A model generated the notes under the pieces. It saw only the letters and a program-made list of their open reading frames with translations. It was not told the DNA's origin and searched no databases. This document shows positions 1 to 5,448 of a DNA stretch of 5,448 nt, piece by piece. How positions within the stretch are numbered: the first letter of the stretch is position 1; every line of letters starts with the position of its first letter. Made by a program: the position numbers and the translations under genes. Source of the stretch: an uncultured Porphyromonadaceae bacterium. Its GTDB lineage: Bacteria; Bacteroidota; Bacteroidia; Bacteroidales; Muribaculaceae. The stretch lies in assembly GCA_905193485.1 (NCBI GenBank), contig CAJJOX010000156.1, positions 1 to 5,448 of the forward strand. Direction: 5' to 3'.

Positions 1-21
1 GTCAGCGACCGACGGTTTCAT
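1..21 (-). CDS. Start of a following gene in the beta-lactamase operon (5' fragment, unidentified)
   Basis: On the minus strand the beta-lactamase stop codon TGA (23-21) shares its last A with an ATG (21-19), giving a TGATG stop-start overlap. The frame stays open to the window edge and reads MKPSVAD. Such overlaps are common between translationally coupled genes, so this is probably the first seven codons of the next gene in the same transcript. Seven residues are far too few to name a product, and no signal peptide can be judged. It could also be chance, since ATG next to a stop is not rare. The lack of any spacer or terminator after the beta-lactamase gene within the window favours a real gene. 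Confidence 0.4.
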
Positions 22-1007
22 CAGTGTCCGGCCGCTCCGTTTTCGTGTTGCGTCATCATAGAGTAGACGACGGATGATATGCGCGCAATGGCACTGGACG
101 CCTCTTTTTCGGATCCGTTGAAATCCTTGACAAGCACGACGAGGGTGTAGTGGCGTCCGTCGGGCAGTGTGATGAATGCGGCATCGTTGTGTGCCGAAAG
201 GGTTCCGTCGGCATTGCGGAATCCCGATCCGGTCTTATGTCCGGCGGTGACTCCATCCTTTCCTGTCAGCGGGGCGACAATACGGTCGGCTCCCGTGCGG
301 CATTCGCGCAGGGTGGCGCAAATGAAAGCCTGATATTCCGGATGCAGAATGCTGTCGGTGTACAGCCTGTCGATCAGCATGGCGACTCCGCTGGGTGAGG
401 AATGGTTGTCGTAGCATTTGGTGTGGTCGGCCCACATGTCGGCCTCGGTCACAGCCAGACGGAACGCGTCGCGGGGGATGATGGTGGCGATGTGACGGTC
501 GGCCGACGCTATATCCTGAAACCTATGAAACAGATAGTTGCTTGCATTATTGTCGCTTTGGATGAGTGTGTAGCGAAGAAGATCGCGAACCGATATATTC
601 AGCTTCCTGCCGGCGAAATCTTTCAGCATCGGCGACCACGTGTCGGGATTCAGTTGCGCCGGATTTATGTTGACCATTGTGTCGAGAGATAGTCCCCGTT
701 TCTTGAAAAGATCGCATAGCGATATCGCCTGATGCAATTTGAAAACGCTCATCAGCGGATATTTGTCCTCGTCGTTCACCGTGACGGTGTCGCCTGCTCC
801 GGTAATGATGGCTATCCCGATTTCTCCGGGATATTCACCGGCTATCTTGTCGAGTGAATCTTTCAGCGCTTCTGTCAGATTTCTCTCGCCTGAAACCGGA
901 GGGCTATCATGATCCATGACCTTTTTACAGCCACAGCCGGATGTGATGACAGCCGTCGTCAGCAAGGCAGCCAGAATGAGTGTATGTTTCCATGAAATTA
1001 TTTTCAT
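21..1007 (-). CDS. bla: Class A beta-lactamase, subclass A2 (CfxA/CblA-like), lipoprotein
   Basis: Serine beta-lactamase that hydrolyses beta-lactam antibiotics by an acyl-enzyme route in the periplasm. It has 328 residues including the signal, close to CfxA-type enzymes. Residues 1-24 form a lipoprotein signal peptide (positive start, hydrophobic core) ending in TSGC, with lipidated Cys25; the next residues GCKK lack the acidic surface-export pattern, so a periplasm-facing anchor is likely. All class A motifs are present: S-x-x-K as SVFK (Ser87, Lys90), SDN (Ser151-Asn153), an omega-loop Glu in TEADM (Glu188, the Glu166 equivalent) and HKTG (Lys258-Gly260). The TEADM-ADH-Y-N-SP pattern and the LPDG...VLVKD end are typical of subclass A2 enzymes of Bacteroidota. 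The gene starts 31 bases after the EEP gene with no promoter motif between, so cotranscription is likely. Composition matches its neighbours, so nothing suggests recent transfer. Family assignment is firm; the substrate spectrum cannot be read. Confidence 0.95.
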   Translation of the reverse strand: MKIISWKHTLILAALLTTAVITSGCGCKKVMDHDSPPVSGERNLTEALKDSLDKIAGEYPGEIGIAIITGAGDTVTVNDEDKYPLMSVFKLHQAISLCDLFKKRGLSLDTMVNINPAQLNPDTWSPMLKDFAGRKLNISVRDLLRYTLIQSDNNASNYLFHRFQDIASADRHIATIIPRDAFRLAVTEADMWADHTKCYDNHSSPSGVAMLIDRLYTDSILHPEYQAFICATLRECRTGADRIVAPLTGKDGVTAGHKTGSGFRNADGTLSAHNDAAFITLPDGRHYTLVVLVKDFNGSEKEASSAIARISSVVYSMMTQHENGAAGH

Positions 1008-1038
1008 TGTCAGTGTGTTAGTGCTGGATGGCGGACGA

Positions 1039-2088
1039 TTATTTTCCCAGGAAAATTTCAGTGGGGAAGTGGTCGGAGTAGCCGTTCAGCCACACGCCTC
1101 CCGAATGAGTGCGCAGCGGATAGCCCTGTCGCGAGCCTTCGGAGTCTTTGAGGAAGTCGAAATTGAGCACTTTGGCCGAACGGTAGTGGAGCTGTCCCGG
1201 ACGAGTGTTGTCGCCGAGCAGGGTGCCGCTGACAATTATCTGGTCAAAGAGATTCCACGAGCCTTTGTAAGCGAGGGTTCCGATGCCGTCGTCGAGTTTT
1301 TTCCACCAGGGATTGTAGAACCCGTGCGGCTCGACTTTGTCGGCGTTTTTGGAGGCACCGAGCACTTTGGCGCATGATTTGTCCTGAGGATCATCGTTGA
1401 GGTCGCCCATGATGATGACACCCTGATTGGGGCGTATGGCCCAAAGCGAATCGGCGATGTCTTTCGAAAGTTGTGCGGCTGCCTCGCGCAGGTACGACGA
1501 TTGTTCCTGACCTCCCAGGCGTGACGGCCAGTGATTGACGATAATGCTTATTGTGTCACCTCCAAGAATGCCTGTCACACACATCTGGTCGCGGGTCTTG
1601 AAAGACTCATAGCCCGGAATCACCAGCGTGTGGTTGGTGACTTCGAGTGCGCGGAACAGGCGTGGGTTGTATAGCAGGCCCACGTCGACGCCTCGCCGGT
1701 CGGGAGAGTCGTGATGGCATATCTGAAGCATCCAGCGCCGGATTGGCTCGGCTTTGACAAGATCTTCGAGCACTGAGCGGTTTTCAATCTCCGATACGCC
1801 GATGATGGCAGGACCCATAGGTGTGTTGGGCGATGTCATATGGCTGATGGCGGAGGCCAGGTTGTTGATCTTGGCCCAGTATTTTTTGCTTCCCCATTGG
1901 TTTTTGCCATTTGGGGTGTACTCGTCGTCACGACCCAGCGGATTGTTGGGTATCGTGTCGAAAAGATTCTCGAGGTTGTAGAACGCGATCCCGAATCGCT
2001 GGCTTACGGGATGCTGCTTCTGTGCCGAAACAGAGGCGGTGAAAGCGATGACGGTCATCGCGAGAAAGCAAAGGCGTTTCAGATTCAT
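1039..2088 (-). CDS. Secreted endonuclease/exonuclease/phosphatase (EEP) family protein
   Basis: Member of the DNase I-like, metal-dependent EEP superfamily, whose members cleave phosphodiester or phosphomonoester bonds. It has 349 residues. Residues 1-22 are a signal peptide with a probable signal peptidase I site after SVSA (Ala22/Gln23), so the enzyme is exported to the periplasm or beyond. The expected active-site motifs occur in order: FYNLENLFD (Asn38), VSEIEN (metal-binding Glu100), RRGVDVG (131-137), VNHWPSR (catalytic His186), GDLNDDP (Asp229, Asn231) and YSDHFP (Asp339, His340). The set is complete, so an active enzyme is expected. No partner domain or lipobox is present. The gene is divergent from the TonB receptor and is followed closely by the beta-lactamase. 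The ATG at 2088 fits because the signal peptide follows directly and the leader just upstream is A-rich, as usual in Bacteroidota. Nuclease activity is favoured by the NLENLFD subtype, but a phosphatase or lipid phosphodiesterase is not excluded. Confidence 0.93.
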   Translation of the reverse strand: MNLKRLCFLAMTVIAFTASVSAQKQHPVSQRFGIAFYNLENLFDTIPNNPLGRDDEYTPNGKNQWGSKKYWAKINNLASAISHMTSPNTPMGPAIIGVSEIENRSVLEDLVKAEPIRRWMLQICHHDSPDRRGVDVGLLYNPRLFRALEVTNHTLVIPGYESFKTRDQMCVTGILGGDTISIIVNHWPSRLGGQEQSSYLREAAAQLSKDIADSLWAIRPNQGVIIMGDLNDDPQDKSCAKVLGASKNADKVEPHGFYNPWWKKLDDGIGTLAYKGSWNLFDQIIVSGTLLGDNTRPGQLHYRSAKVLNFDFLKDSEGSRQGYPLRTHSGGVWLNGYSDHFPTEIFLGK

Positions 2089-2243
2089 ATTTTTATGACT
2101 ATGTTTATGTTTTTATTATCGGTTACTTTGCAGGCGGTAAAATTAACAATTATCCCGCACATTCCCGCCGGCACACTCCGCAAATTTAGAAGCTGCCGGC
2201 TTTTAATCGGCTTCTTATTCTTCCGTCTCCACGAAATCCTCAT
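2085..2243 (-). CDS. Possible 52-residue leader ORF before the EEP gene (doubtful)
   Basis: A minus-strand frame from ATG 2243-2241 encodes 52 residues beginning MRISWRRKNKKPIKSRQ. It ends in TGA (2087-2085), which overlaps the EEP start codon as ATGA, a typical coupling arrangement. It lies inside the predicted leader downstream of the promoter candidate at 2315-2345. The product would be strongly basic at its N-terminus with no signal peptide or recognised domain. Against it: the frame spans GC-rich hairpin sequence and then an AT-rich stretch, its codon use is unlike the neighbouring genes, and no ribosome-binding feature is visible. The open frame continues upstream to 2462 but that extension would cross the promoter. 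It may be only the open frame of a structured untranslated leader. Confidence 0.2.
   Translation of the reverse strand: MRISWRRKNKKPIKSRQLLNLRSVPAGMCGIIVNFTACKVTDNKNINIVIKI
2134..2158 (-). promoter_or_regulatory. Imperfect hairpin in the EEP mRNA leader
   Basis: Read on the minus strand, an 11-base arm beginning GCGG and an 11-base arm ending CCGC flank a GTT loop. Nine of the eleven positions pair (GCGG/CCGC at the base, AATT/AATT near the loop) with a G-A and a T-T mismatch between. It ends 45 bases before the EEP start codon and is not followed by a T tract, so it is not an intrinsic terminator. It could affect mRNA stability or translation, or be incidental. Confidence 0.35.
2181..2188 (-). 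promoter_or_regulatory. Possible proximal -7 promoter element for the EEP gene
   Basis: The minus strand reads TAAATTTG followed by CGG, an exact match to the Bacteroidota -7 consensus TAnnTTTG. Transcription would begin near 2174 and give a leader of about 85 bases. No TTTG or TTG is found at the usual spacing upstream, where the sequence is a GC-rich hairpin, so it is weaker than the candidate at 2315-2345. Confidence 0.3.
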
Positions 2244-2314
2244 ATGAAAGGGGCGTCGCGTTTGTCGACGTTTCGGTTTTTGGATGTGCCGATGCCAGAC
2301 AGCGCGTCGGAATA

Positions 2315-2345
2315 CAAAAGTAGTGATATTTCCGCCCAAATGCAA
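2315..2345 (-). promoter_or_regulatory. Bacteroidota-type promoter candidate driving the EEP/beta-lactamase operon
   Basis: On the minus strand TACTTTTG (2322-2315) matches the -7 consensus TAnnTTTG exactly and is followed by TATT. A TTG (2345-2343) lies 20 bases upstream, about the spacing of the -33 element. The expected start is near 2308, which gives a leader of roughly 220 bases before the EEP ATG. This is the best promoter match in the window. Because no promoter motif is seen between the EEP gene and the beta-lactamase gene, it probably serves both. Confidence 0.5.
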
Positions 2346-2428
2346 GCGGCGCTTCCGGGCTGTTGTAAAACACAAAAACGGTCTTGAAAAAGACATGTTA
2401 AAAATACGGGAAATCCGTTGAAAATGCT

Positions 2429-2436
2429 TAATTTTG
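2429..2436 (+). promoter_or_regulatory. Possible -7 promoter element for the TonB receptor operon
   Basis: The plus strand reads TAATTTTG, matching the -7 consensus TAnnTTTG. Transcription would begin near 2443, leaving a leader of about 110 bases before the receptor ATG. No clear TTTG occurs 19-21 bases upstream. A second, poorer candidate is TACTTCGC at 2451-2458. The assignment is tentative, since AT-rich DNA produces such matches by chance. Confidence 0.3.
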
Positions 2437-2500
2437 GAGGTTAATTGCATTACTTCGCCCATGCATTAACGGCATCGTTCCGTGCGCTGCTTCGTGTGGT

Positions 2501-2555
2501 GATGATATTATATTGAAAACTAAATAAATATAAATATAACCAATTTAAAAGTTTT
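2501..2555 (+). promoter_or_regulatory. A/T-rich translation leader of the TonB receptor
   Basis: Only 7 of these 55 bases are G or C, directly against a GC-rich coding region, and there is no Shine-Dalgarno-like GGAGG near the ATG. Bacteroidota commonly start translation from unstructured A-rich leaders without a Shine-Dalgarno site, so this supports the ATG at 2556 as the true start. The nearest GGAGG (2436-2440) is too far away to act. Confidence 0.5.
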
Positions 2556-5312
2556 ATGAGAATCAAACTGTTCTTGCTAATGTTGCTGACAGTCACGTTC
2601 CCCATACTGGCCCAACAGGCCACTGTGAAAGGGACGGTTGTCGACGCCACGACGGGCGCGCCCGTGGCCGGCGCCGCTGTCATGCTTAACGATCAGGGCA
2701 CGGTGGTGGTCACCGGACCCACAGGTGATTTCAGTATCAGTAATGTCAAACCGGGCAACGATGTGATCGTAGTGGCTGCGTATGGCTACAATGATCTTTC
2801 ACAGCCCGTGATCCTCACATCCGGCGATGCCTCCGACCTCGGTGTGCTCAAAATGGATGTGGTGCGCACAGCCGGCCGCGCCATAGCCGAATCGCAGCAG
2901 GAAATGCTCTATGACCAGACTGCCATCGAGGACGAAGAGGGCAACGACCAGTCGGTCGGCGTCCTTTCGGGAGCATCCGACAACGTGTTCTACAACGCCG
3001 CCAACTATAATTTCTCACTGATGCGCTTCCGCATGCGCGGCTATGATTCATATCTCACCACCACCTACATCAACGGTCTGCCATTCAACGATCTTGCCCG
3101 TGGCAGATTTAACTACTCGACGCTCGGCGGCATGAACCGCGCATTCCGCAACCGCACAACCACACTCGGCATGGGAGCCTCGAGTTATGGCTTCGGCGGT
3201 ATCGGCGGCAGCACGAATATCAACACCATCACCGAAAGCTATGCCCCCGGATTCAACGGATCGGTAGCCTATACCAATGCCGCCTACATGATGCGCGCCA
3301 TGCTGCTCTACTCGACAGGCATCAACCGTCACGGCTTCGGCCTCACCGTGGGCGCTATCGGCCGTTACTCCAACGAAGGCGTAATTCCCGGCACATTCTA
3401 CAACTCGGCCGGCCTGTTCCTCTCTATGGAAAAACAGTTCGGGACTAAGCATTCGCTCACCCTCACCGCCTTCGGCGCTCCGACCCAGCGAGCCACTAAC
3501 TCGGCCACCTATCTCGAAGCCTACGACCTTGCCGACAACAATCTCTACAACCCCAACTGGGGCTGGCAGGACGGCAAGAAGCGCAGCTCGAAAATCGTTG
3601 AAACCTTCGACCCTACGGTTATCCTCAACTGGATATGGAAACCCAAGAGCGGGACTTCGCTCAACACCGGATTCGCTTTCCGCTCGGTCAACTACTCGAC
3701 TTCGGCTCTCAACTGGTATAACGCCCGCGACCCCCGTCCCGACTATTACCGTTATCTCCCGTCATACTGGACCGACAATCAAGAGGCTTACGACCAATAC
3801 ACAGAGCTATGGCACACCTCGTCGTTCCGTCAGATCGACTGGGACGCCCTCTATCAGGCCAACTATCTTAATAATGAGGCCAACAAGGAAAATCCCGACG
3901 GAAGACAGAAAGGCTCGACCTACATTCTCGAAAACCGCCACAGCAACCAGCTCAACTTCATCTTCAGCTCGGTGCTCAACCATCGCCTCAACGACAACAT
4001 GACCCTTCAGGCCGGTGTGTCGGCCAACTACACCCGGGCACACTACTATAAAACCATACGTGATCTGCTCGGCGGCGAGTTCTGGCTCGATATCGACCAG
4101 TTCAGCGAACGCGACTTCCCCGGCAATCCCGAGATCCTTCAGAACGATCTCAACAACCCCAACCGCCATGTGGGCGAGGATGACAAGTTCGGTTACAACT
4201 ACTACATCAACGCCATCCAGGCCAAGGCATGGATCCAGAATATGATCGCTCTTCCCAAATGGGATATCAACTATGGTCTTGAAATGAGCTATACGCAGTT
4301 CCAGCGCGACGGCAAGATGCGCAACGGACGCGCTCCGCTCAATTCTTATGGAAAGGGAGATACACACAAGTTTGACAACGGCGCTTTAAAAGCGGGTGCG
4401 ACATATAAGCTCAACGGACGCAATTTCTTCTCGGTCCGTGCCGAATACTCGACAATGGCTCCGCTATTTGAATACGCCTATATCTCACCGCGCATCAAGG
4501 ACACCGCCATCGACGATCTCAAAAGCATGCGCATGTTCTCCGTTGATCTTTCCTACAACTGGAACTATCGCCGCTTCCGCGGTTCGATCAGCGGTTTCTT
4601 CACCAACATGTATGATCTCACCGAACGCACATCCTACTATGACGACCAGTATTCGACTTTCATGAACTACGTCACCAAGGGTGTAAAACAAAATTACAAA
4701 GGCATCGAACTCGGCATGGCTTTCAAGATCACTCCGAGCCTGACCGCCACCGCAGCCGGTACGATCGCAAGCTACCGCTACAAGAACAATCCGACCGGTG
4801 TGCGCAGTTACGAAAACGGCATGGCAGCTGATACAACCACCACCGTCTATCTGAAAAACTATCACATCGGCGGCACTCCGCAGACAGCCGTCAACATCGG
4901 CCTCGACTGGGCCGCTCCCCGCATGTGGTTCTTCAACATCAACGCATCATGGATGGGCAATGCCTATGTCAACCAAAGCCCCGTCCGTCATGAAGCCCTC
5001 ACTGATCTCTGGACACAATATCCCGATCCCGAACAGCTCGCACAGGCCGTGGAAAATCTCACCGCCGAGGACAAACTCAACAACGCGTTCACTCTCAACC
5101 TCTCGGTCGGCAAGCTCATCTATCTCGACCGCCGAACGAGTCTTAACATCAATGTCAACGTCGACAACCTGCTCAACAAGAAAAACATCATGACATACGG
5201 TTATCAGCAGGGACGTTTCGATTACACCGACTTCAACCGCATGAAATACCCGAACAAATATTATTTCGCCCAGGGCATAAAGGTATTTGTCAACGTCGGT
5301 ATCCGTTTCTAA
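2556..5312 (+). CDS. TonB-dependent outer-membrane receptor with carboxypeptidase-regulatory-like domain
   Basis: Outer-membrane active transporter expected to import a ligand using TonB/ExbBD energy. It has 918 residues. Residues 1-19 are a signal peptide (cleavage after ILA, before Gln20). Residues 22 to about 101 form the beta-sandwich CarboxypepD_reg-like domain (VKGTVVD-TGAPVAGA, then G-F-ISNVKPG). A plug domain follows at about 130-225, with RFRMRGYDSYLTTTYINGLPFND and a Gly-rich GFGGIGGSTNIN end. The rest is a beta-barrel rich in alternating aromatic strands, with NVDNLLNKKN near the C-terminus and a terminal Phe, as expected for BAM-assembled barrels. No STN domain is seen, and it is shorter than typical SusC proteins (about 1000 residues), so it is not a classical SusC. 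The lipoprotein gene 32 bases downstream is probably its partner. The divergent secreted nuclease hints at a phosphorylated or nucleic-acid-derived ligand, which is unproven. No truncation or frameshift is seen. Confidence 0.93.
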   Translation: MRIKLFLLMLLTVTFPILAQQATVKGTVVDATTGAPVAGAAVMLNDQGTVVVTGPTGDFSISNVKPGNDVIVVAAYGYNDLSQPVILTSGDASDLGVLKMDVVRTAGRAIAESQQEMLYDQTAIEDEEGNDQSVGVLSGASDNVFYNAANYNFSLMRFRMRGYDSYLTTTYINGLPFNDLARGRFNYSTLGGMNRAFRNRTTTLGMGASSYGFGGIGGSTNINTITESYAPGFNGSVAYTNAAYMMRAMLLYSTGINRHGFGLTVGAIGRYSNEGVIPGTFYNSAGLFLSMEKQFGTKHSLTLTAFGAPTQRATNSATYLEAYDLADNNLYNPNWGWQDGKKRSSKIVETFDPTVILNWIWKPKSGTSLNTGFAFRSVNYSTSALNWYNARDPRPDYYRYLPSYWTDNQEAYDQYTELWHTSSFRQIDWDALYQANYLNNEANKENPDGRQKGSTYILENRHSNQLNFIFSSVLNHRLNDNMTLQAGVSANYTRAHYYKTIRDLLGGEFWLDIDQFSERDFPGNPEILQNDLNNPNRHVGEDDKFGYNYYINAIQAKAWIQNMIALPKWDINYGLEMSYTQFQRDGKMRNGRAPLNSYGKGDTHKFDNGALKAGATYKLNGRNFFSVRAEYSTMAPLFEYAYISPRIKDTAIDDLKSMRMFSVDLSYNWNYRRFRGSISGFFTNMYDLTERTSYYDDQYSTFMNYVTKGVKQNYKGIELGMAFKITPSLTATAAGTIASYRYKNNPTGVRSYENGMAADTTTTVYLKNYHIGGTPQTAVNIGLDWAAPRMWFFNINASWMGNAYVNQSPVRHEALTDLWTQYPDPEQLAQAVENLTAEDKLNNAFTLNLSVGKLIYLDRRTSLNINVNVDNLLNKKNIMTYGYQQGRFDYTDFNRMKYPNKYYFAQGIKVFVNVGIRF

Positions 5313-5344
5313 CACTTAACAGCTAACCAATAACTCGTTTAGAC

Positions 5345-5448
5345 ATGAAAATATATAAATCAATGTTGGCTGCGCTGGCTCTCGCCGTTTCGTCGACGGC
5401 TCTTACGGGTTGCGACGAGGATCTCGCCGTGCCGCCGCCGGCGGTTCC
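5345..5448 (+). CDS. Lipoprotein downstream of TonB receptor, 5' part only (possibly DUF5689-type)
   Basis: An ATG 32 bases after the receptor stop opens a frame that runs off the window after 34 full codons. Residues 1-22 are a clear lipoprotein signal peptide (MKIYKS, hydrophobic stretch, lipobox LTGC with Cys23). The mature start CDEDLAVPPP is acidic right after the lipidated Cys. Bacteroidota surface lipoproteins carry acidic export signals there, so an outer-face location is plausible. Starts of the form C-acidic-L-x-PP are, from memory, frequent in lipoproteins paired with this class of receptor, including DUF5689 proteins; with only 34 residues this is a guess, and a SusD-like or other surface protein is possible. 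The short gap without a terminator indicates the same operon as the receptor. Confidence 0.8.
   Translation, partial: MKIYKSMLAALALAVSSTALTGCDEDLAVPPPAV

Larger units (their letters stand above)
2089..2555. other. Divergent intergenic control region between EEP gene and TonB receptor
   Basis: This 467-base stretch separates two divergent genes that both encode exported proteins. It holds -7-type promoter candidates on both strands, a 25-base imperfect hairpin near the EEP start (2134-2158), two GCCGGC palindromes (2167-2172 and 2195-2200), a CGTCG/CGACG stem (2254-2258 with 2266-2270) and a stem GTCTT-GAAA-AAGAC with a GNRA-type loop (2381-2394). The receptor-side end is very AT-rich. I recognise no tRNA, named small RNA, riboswitch or operator. 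Its length leaves room for long leaders on both sides. Confidence 0.7.

Noticed and set aside
21..1007. Recent mobile acquisition of the beta-lactamase gene
   Set aside because: No insertion-sequence ends, direct repeats or composition shift are visible; the gene looks resident, though the window shows only one flank.
916..1377. 153-residue plus-strand frame across the EEP/beta-lactamase junction
   Set aside because: Antisense to two genes with complete catalytic motifs; no domain or leader supports it.
2381..2394. Stem GTCTT-GAAA-AAGAC as an intrinsic terminator
   Set aside because: Only five base pairs, with no T tract on either strand; kept only as a possible operator-like repeat.
2085..2462. 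Full 125-residue minus-strand frame in the intergenic region
   Set aside because: The upstream part would span the best promoter candidate and has no recognisable content. Only the 52-residue downstream part is kept, at low confidence.
3529..4002. 157-residue plus-strand frame, Thr/Ser/Arg-rich, in a shifted frame of the receptor
   Set aside because: Low-complexity translation of an alternate frame; the receptor frame has clear domain continuity across it.
3807..4367. 186-residue open frame on the minus strand inside the receptor gene
   Set aside because: It lies wholly opposite a well-supported receptor CDS, has no signal or domain, and its valine/glutamate-rich make-up is the mirror of the GC-rich codon use of the sense strand.
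5313..5344. Possible terminator or promoter between receptor and lipoprotein
   Set aside because: No stem followed by a T tract and no -7 consensus in these 32 bases, so the two genes are read as one operon.
5435..5444. Perfect palindrome CCGCCGGCGG near the window end
   Set aside because: It lies within codons for a Pro-Pro-Pro-Ala run of the lipoprotein and is explained by GC-rich codon choice.

Overview
The window looks like chromosomal DNA of a gut-type Bacteroidales bacterium, plausibly Muribaculaceae; the family is a guess. Supporting signs are a TonB-dependent receptor with a carboxypeptidase-regulatory-like N-terminal domain, a class A subclass A2 (CfxA/CblA/CepA-like) beta-lactamase, A/T-rich leaders without a Shine-Dalgarno site, and promoter elements matching the Bacteroidota -7 consensus TAnnTTTG. 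Coding regions have moderate to high GC, while the intergenic leaders are AT-rich. No RNA gene, CRISPR array, insertion sequence or convincing intrinsic terminator was seen.

There are two divergent transcription units. The leftward unit (minus strand) starts in the 2089-2555 intergenic region. It reads through a secreted endonuclease/exonuclease/phosphatase (EEP) family enzyme (2088-1039), then, 31 bases later, a lipoprotein class A beta-lactamase (1007-21). The beta-lactamase stop overlaps the start of a third reading frame, of which only seven codons are visible before the window edge. The rightward unit (plus strand) carries a 918-residue TonB-dependent outer-membrane receptor (2556-5312). 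A lipoprotein follows 32 bases later (from 5345) and is cut off by the window end after 34 codons.

The 467-base divergent region holds a good minus-strand promoter candidate (2315-2345), weaker -7-like elements on each strand (2181-2188 minus, 2429-2436 plus), a 25-base imperfect hairpin in the EEP leader (2134-2158), a small stem with a GAAA loop (2381-2394), and a very AT-rich leader before the receptor.

Functionally, a TonB receptor, an acidic-start lipoprotein and a secreted metal-dependent phosphoesterase/nuclease would fit an uptake locus for nucleic-acid-derived or other phosphorylated nutrients. That is inference from family and context; the substrate cannot be read from the sequence. 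The beta-lactamase has all its catalytic motifs and appears to share a transcript with the nuclease, which is the most unusual arrangement here. No wholly new system is evident. The points most worth checking are the nuclease/beta-lactamase coupling, the receptor/lipoprotein pair and the structured nuclease leader.
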